A DNA stretch of 64,000 nt, taken from positions 22,004,774-22,068,773 of the forward strand of contig CALNVZ010003426.1 of assembly GCA_940671915.1 (NCBI GenBank). Direction: 5' to 3'. This document shows positions 59,895-64,000 of this stretch, piece after piece. Every line of letters starts with the position of its first letter. Within the stretch, counting starts at the first letter, position 1. The notes below the pieces were generated by a model. The model was not told the origin of the DNA. It made no database searches and worked only from the letters and a program-made list of their open reading frames with translations. Source of the DNA: Paracentrotus lividus. Lineage: Eukaryota > Echinodermata > Echinoidea > Camarodonta > Echinidae. The position numbers and the translations under genes are program-made.

Positions 59895-59903
59895 AGAGAG
59901 AAA

Positions 59904-59938
<35 letters not shown>

Positions 59939-60225
59939 TAGGGTAATAGGAAAGAAATGTACTTAGGATTCTGCTTCATTCACTACTGTGGTTATTAACA
60001 TAGAGCTAGGCCTCTCAATTAGTGCATGCAGCCTTTGCTGCCTAAAGCAAGTGCAATGTTACCATGCTCAACTTTGGAATCAAATGTTTCCAAATGTTAC
60101 CTTAGTAAAACAGATAATTATTCTATTTTAGCTACTCTATGCAATGGTGTGTAAGTCTCGAGTAAAACAGAATGTGATAATACGTGAAAAGGAAGAGAGA
60201 GAGAGAGAGAGAGAGAGATAAAGGA
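59895..60225. repeat. (GA)n microsatellites
   Basis: Two pure GA tracts at about 59907-59935 and 60194-60219. Confidence 0.95.
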
Positions 60226-60303
60226 AGATGTAAAGATCAACATCTATCGTGATGATAAATTAAAGATGAGGAGAGAAATAGAGAAAAAAAGAAAGGATAG
60301 TTT

Positions 60304-60326
60304 GGGAGCCAAAGGGGAATTAAAGG
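60304..60326. repeat. Left half-arm of the hairpin module
   Basis: GGGAGCCAAAGGGGAATTAA with no matching right arm within 100 bp. Confidence 0.5.
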
Positions 60327-60444
60327 CAATCTAACAAATCTTTCATCCTATTCCAATCTATCTAGTGTTAGCATCAGGCTTGTTTACCTAGCCAATCTCA
60401 TGCCAGGGGCCCCAAGGTCGACAAAGTTATTTCTCTCTTCCCCG

Positions 60445-60458
60445 GTCGCCATGGCAAT
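60445..60458. promoter_or_regulatory. X-box-like palindrome
   Basis: GTCGCCATGGCAAT, close to the RFX consensus, in a locally less AT-rich stretch (60390-60480). Function inferred from motif only. Confidence 0.25.
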
Positions 60459-60499
60459 GCTCAAGATAATCTCTGATAATATAGAAATGAATTGCTATC

Positions 60500-63000
60500 G
60501 GCATTCGATGAAGTGTGTATGTGCAAAGAATATGAAAGGGGCGTAGGAAGGTGCGAGTGTTATCCTACGTTGTTGTATCATTATGGCATTGCAATATAAT
60601 TGTCACACAAAAATATGTTATTAAGTGCAAATTAGTATTGATCTATTCATTCCGATAACAAAGGTGAAGCGTGAAGCTTCAGCGTGTTAGTATAGTTAGT
60701 ATAGTGATGTTTTAATAGTATGATGTTTTAATATTTAGTTTTAGTTTTTTATTTTTCTCTGATTATGAAAAAAAGACATGTATCTATGAAAGGAGAAAAT
60801 TAAGGATATGGGATTATAAAATATAAAATGATAATCAAATATTTATATTGGATAAAAAAATAGCCAAAGTCCTATATCCACATCTTGTGTAGATCTGTAT
60901 GACTTGGATGTGCATACAAACAGGATTACAGTGTATCTGGGAAATTTTGTCTTTTGGTCTGACTTTCATCCTAATGAAAAAAAAAAGAAAGAAAAAAAAA
61001 AACTGTACATGTGTATATATTTCATTAACAGACTCACCTTGAGTGTTGAAGAGTCATTCACCCCCCCCCCAAAAAAAAAAAAAAAAAAGAAGAAAGAGAG
61101 CAATAAGCAGTGGAAAAGCAAATGTAAAAGAAAAAGAAAAAAAGAAAAAGAAAAGTAAAGTAAAGTAAAGGAAAAAAAAAAAACTGTAGTGTGAAAACTT
61201 AATTGCATAGACAGTGCCCCAGGGACTAAAAATTTGATGTAAAGTATGATTTGTCGATTCCCAACTGGTTAAAATTATAGATTGATTTACCTTTTTTAAA
61301 AATCTACTCCTCATTGTGGATGTGTATTTGTGAGGTGAGGCAATGACCTCATTTTCAAATCCCATCTTACACAAAAGGAAACAATTAAATATTCTTTGAA
61401 TCAGGTGGGAATTATTTTTAGATAGAAATCACTTTTCTGTCCTAATTACTCCTGCTGAATTATGCATACGTGATTACAGCCTGAGGTTATTAACTTTGCT
61501 TCACAAGAATGCTGTGAAAGCCTTAAATCCCAAGAGGTTTGGTGGAAGGGAGGTGGGTATTAAGGGACACACAACCTGATCTTTTGAGATTTTGACATGA
61601 TTTAATGGAAGACTTGGAGGTGTGATCATCAATATCTTTGGGTATACTATCATCTGATTTTGGGTAGTTTGCTTTAAAAACGTGATCAGTTAGGGGAAGT
61701 AGATCTAGGTAGATTACCAGTTTGAGCTGTTAACCCGTTGGGAGCTGCTACATGCATTTCCCCTCGGAGGTGGGGATAGATCTTGACTCTAAGGTGTTTC
61801 AAAGCATTGTTTTGGGATTAGGAAAGAAGCATAGGGTACCAGTTGGGAATTTCTGTTACAGCTACTGAGGCAGGATAGAGGCGTGACCTTACATTTTCAT
61901 TCTTTTGGGGAAGATTGTATGATTCGTTCACGTATCTAGGGCATTGATTTTGAAACAGGAAATATAGGAGGTGAGAAGTTGACATGAGTCCAGGTGAATT
62001 TAATTCTTGGCATAAACAATGGTGTAGGTTTATAGCATGATTAATCATATTTTTTTAATGAATTATTCAAAAATATGAAAAGACTTTGTTTTTTGAAATC
62101 GGGACAAGTTATAGAGCTTTTTAATTTTCTGGTTCTTTCCCTTTTGCCTTTTAAAGTTCAGAAAATAGAAAGAGGAATACTTTTATGGTCATACTCATAG
62201 TTAATAATTTTGCTAAAGTTACACAATTCCCTTATAAACACACATATAATTATCAACAATTATGAAAATGAATACTTATCGCATTTTTAATGCAAAATGT
62301 GCAAATTATTTCCAGCTTATGTCATGTAGAACTTAAATCTAATTTGATGCCCTATGTATGTTCTTTAGTATGTTTCCCCCGTTGTTCTAGGTTTTTTTCA
62401 TTATCAAGAACAAACTCTCTGTTTGACCAAATTTCCTTTTTATTTACTGCTTGTAGAATTCTTTAAATTTGTGATTGACTGAGGTATAGATATCCCTAGT
62501 TACTGTACGTGTATTCCCATAGTAGAAACCTAACACCCAAACACATGCTGCTTTGAATTACCAATGGGTGCTGTAGGAGTGGCAATGCATAAATGAGGTA
62601 ACACACAGGGGAGAAACAATACTCATGTGGTTCCACAAGAGGGTCTCTTCTTATTCAAGGGGTTTCGTTTTACCCCCCTTTTTGCTTTAAGGCTTCATGA
62701 AGGTATATATTCTCTCTTCTGAGAAGTAGATGGGAGTTACATATAAATTGAAATGCAGAATGATCAGCTTTTCTTGCTCTGAATGAAAAAAAAAAAAATT
62801 GGTTTTAATTAATTTGATAGGTTTATAGAGAGTAAAGTGTATGGACGTGTAAGAAATAGGGTGGTATTCATTTCTATTACGTATTGTCACATACTTAGTT
62901 ATACTGACAATCTTCTAATTTTCTACAGATCATTAGATGATATCAATGATATGTGTGATGTGTGAAACTGTTTTGCTATAATGATTCTTAAGCTGTTAAG
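60500..63000. other. AT-rich non-coding stretch
   Basis: C-run plus poly-A at 61062-61088 and GAAA-rich sequence to 61185. 61480-61800 is mixed composition. No gene supported. Confidence 0.45.
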
Positions 63001-63002
63001 AG

Positions 63003-63380
63003 CAGAAGAAAATGGTGATGGTAGTGCTGCTGCTGCTGATGATGATGAGGATTGCTGATGATGCCAATGGGAAATATGGTTTTGAGGTGATAATGGTGTT
63101 GATGATTTTGCTGATGATGGTGTGGGATTATGTTGATGCTAATGATGTAGACCAGGTTCTGGTCATTTGAAACTTTTACCTTTCTCCATTGACTCAACCT
63201 TCTCACCATTTCTCTTTCTATCACAAATCCACTTCCCCAAACCATGGACTATCTACATCCATGCTGAGAGTCCCTGATCATGCTGATGTGCTAAAATAGT
63301 ACTGTGTGTACATCTACATGTTGTTTTGAGGGTTGATATGAAAATACAGGATGGTCCAGGCAGTGGACTACTAATGATGG

Positions 63381-63429
<49 letters not shown>

Positions 63430-63430
63430 G
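63003..63430 (+). repeat. (GATGAT)n and related trinucleotide repeats
   Basis: Imperfect GATGGT/GCTGATGAT at 63013-63150 and a nearly pure (GAT)n at 63374-63428. The minus-strand Ile-rich frame is a repeat translation. Confidence 0.95.
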
Positions 63431-63434
63431 GAAT

Positions 63435-64000
63435 TGTTGTTTTTGTATTTTCCGGCGCTTTCATTCATTATATGAATATTTACGATGGTTATTAAGATGG
63501 TTATAAATTAATGATTGTAGATGAGATGATTATACAATTGTAATTGGTTTTAATTGATAAATATTATAATGCTGATAAATTGATTATAGTAATTCTAATC
63601 ATAGGAATATCAATTGCTTATCACATCTCATCTTGCTCTTTAAAAAAAAACCACCAAAAACCAATGCAATAGAAAGAGATGGATAGAAACATGTAACTGC
63701 CTTCCAGACCAGTGTACATTCAATGACTGCACCAAACACCAAATTCGCATAAGAACATTCATACCAACCAGGCGTGGATAAGAAGGAGGGCTAAAGCTCA
63801 ATCCCCAGCATTCCAGTAAAAGCTAAATCATTGATTAAACTTTAAAGCACTGGGTATTCTCGCTCCCAGTGGGATGGGGTAGATCGGAGGATAGGACCCT
63901 CATCCGATCAATAATTCATCCCGATCAAGGGGAGACGGGGTAGTGACCAGAATTTTGTGAATGGATTCTGGGCCTTGTAAAAGGTAAACAGATCTGACAT
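63435..64000. other. Non-coding stretch to window end
   Basis: AT-rich with TTGATAAAT/TTATAAT wording. 63850-63960 has GATCGGA/CCGATCA repeats (GGTAGATCGGAGGATAGG, CATCCGATCAATAATTC, CATCCCGATCAAGG). No gene supported. Confidence 0.4.

Noticed and set aside
60904..61158. Lys-rich 84-codon frame
   Set aside because: Formed by AAAG/AAAAA tracts; composition artefact.

Overview
This is a 64 kb piece of an animal nuclear genome with no recognisable intact gene. It is AT-rich, full of (GA)n/(CT)n microsatellites, LINE tails, a tRNA-derived SINE, inverted-repeat DNA transposon remnants and many tandem arrays with 85-395 bp periods. There are no bacterial-style operons, and the open frames are short and mostly low-complexity. 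The repeat style fits a marine invertebrate, and an echinoderm such as a sea urchin is my best guess. That is inference from repeat character only; no species-diagnostic gene is visible. Two N gaps (10955-10979 and 36374-36393) show it is a draft assembly.

Layout: 1-6165 is one composite repeat built from an 89-bp tandem repeat, a hairpin plus (TG)n(TCCG)n junction block, and a ~155-bp tandem repeat, arranged partly head-to-tail and partly as a large inverted repeat. 6.2-8.2 kb holds a foldback MITE-like element and the 3' end of a LINE. 8.6-9.6 kb is a ~392-bp tandem duplication. 11-13, 18-18.9, 36.8-37.6 and 59-59.8 kb are arrays containing a ~60-bp hairpin module. 18.9 kb holds a GC-rich inverted-repeat element, 20.3-21.0 kb a G-rich ~124-bp minisatellite, and 22.95-23.1 kb a tRNA-derived SINE. 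27.1-27.4 kb carries a LINE C-terminal zinc-knuckle remnant. A 289-bp MITE lies at 33.0 kb and a 997-bp Tc1/mariner-like non-autonomous element at 37.9-38.9 kb, both flanked by TA. LINE 3' ends also lie at 35.1 and 55.6 kb. The rest is AT-rich intergenic or intronic DNA.

The most unusual feature is the recurring ~60-bp stem-loop (left arm like GAGCCAGAAGGGCATTAA, right arm its complement). It occurs about 35 times as full or half copies. In at least five places it is tandemly amplified with flanking 'spacer' DNA. The spacer is shared within an array but differs between arrays, so the hairpin seems to be the common mobile or amplifying part. It may be the internal repeat of a non-autonomous Helitron/pearl-like family, a very small MITE, or a source of hairpin RNA.

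Four short stretches (23.3-23.5, 34.2-34.4, 42.89-42.99 and 55.9-56.1 kb) have coding-like composition and could be exons. The best has both an acceptor and a donor (42888-42994). None could be assigned to a protein family, and all are low confidence.
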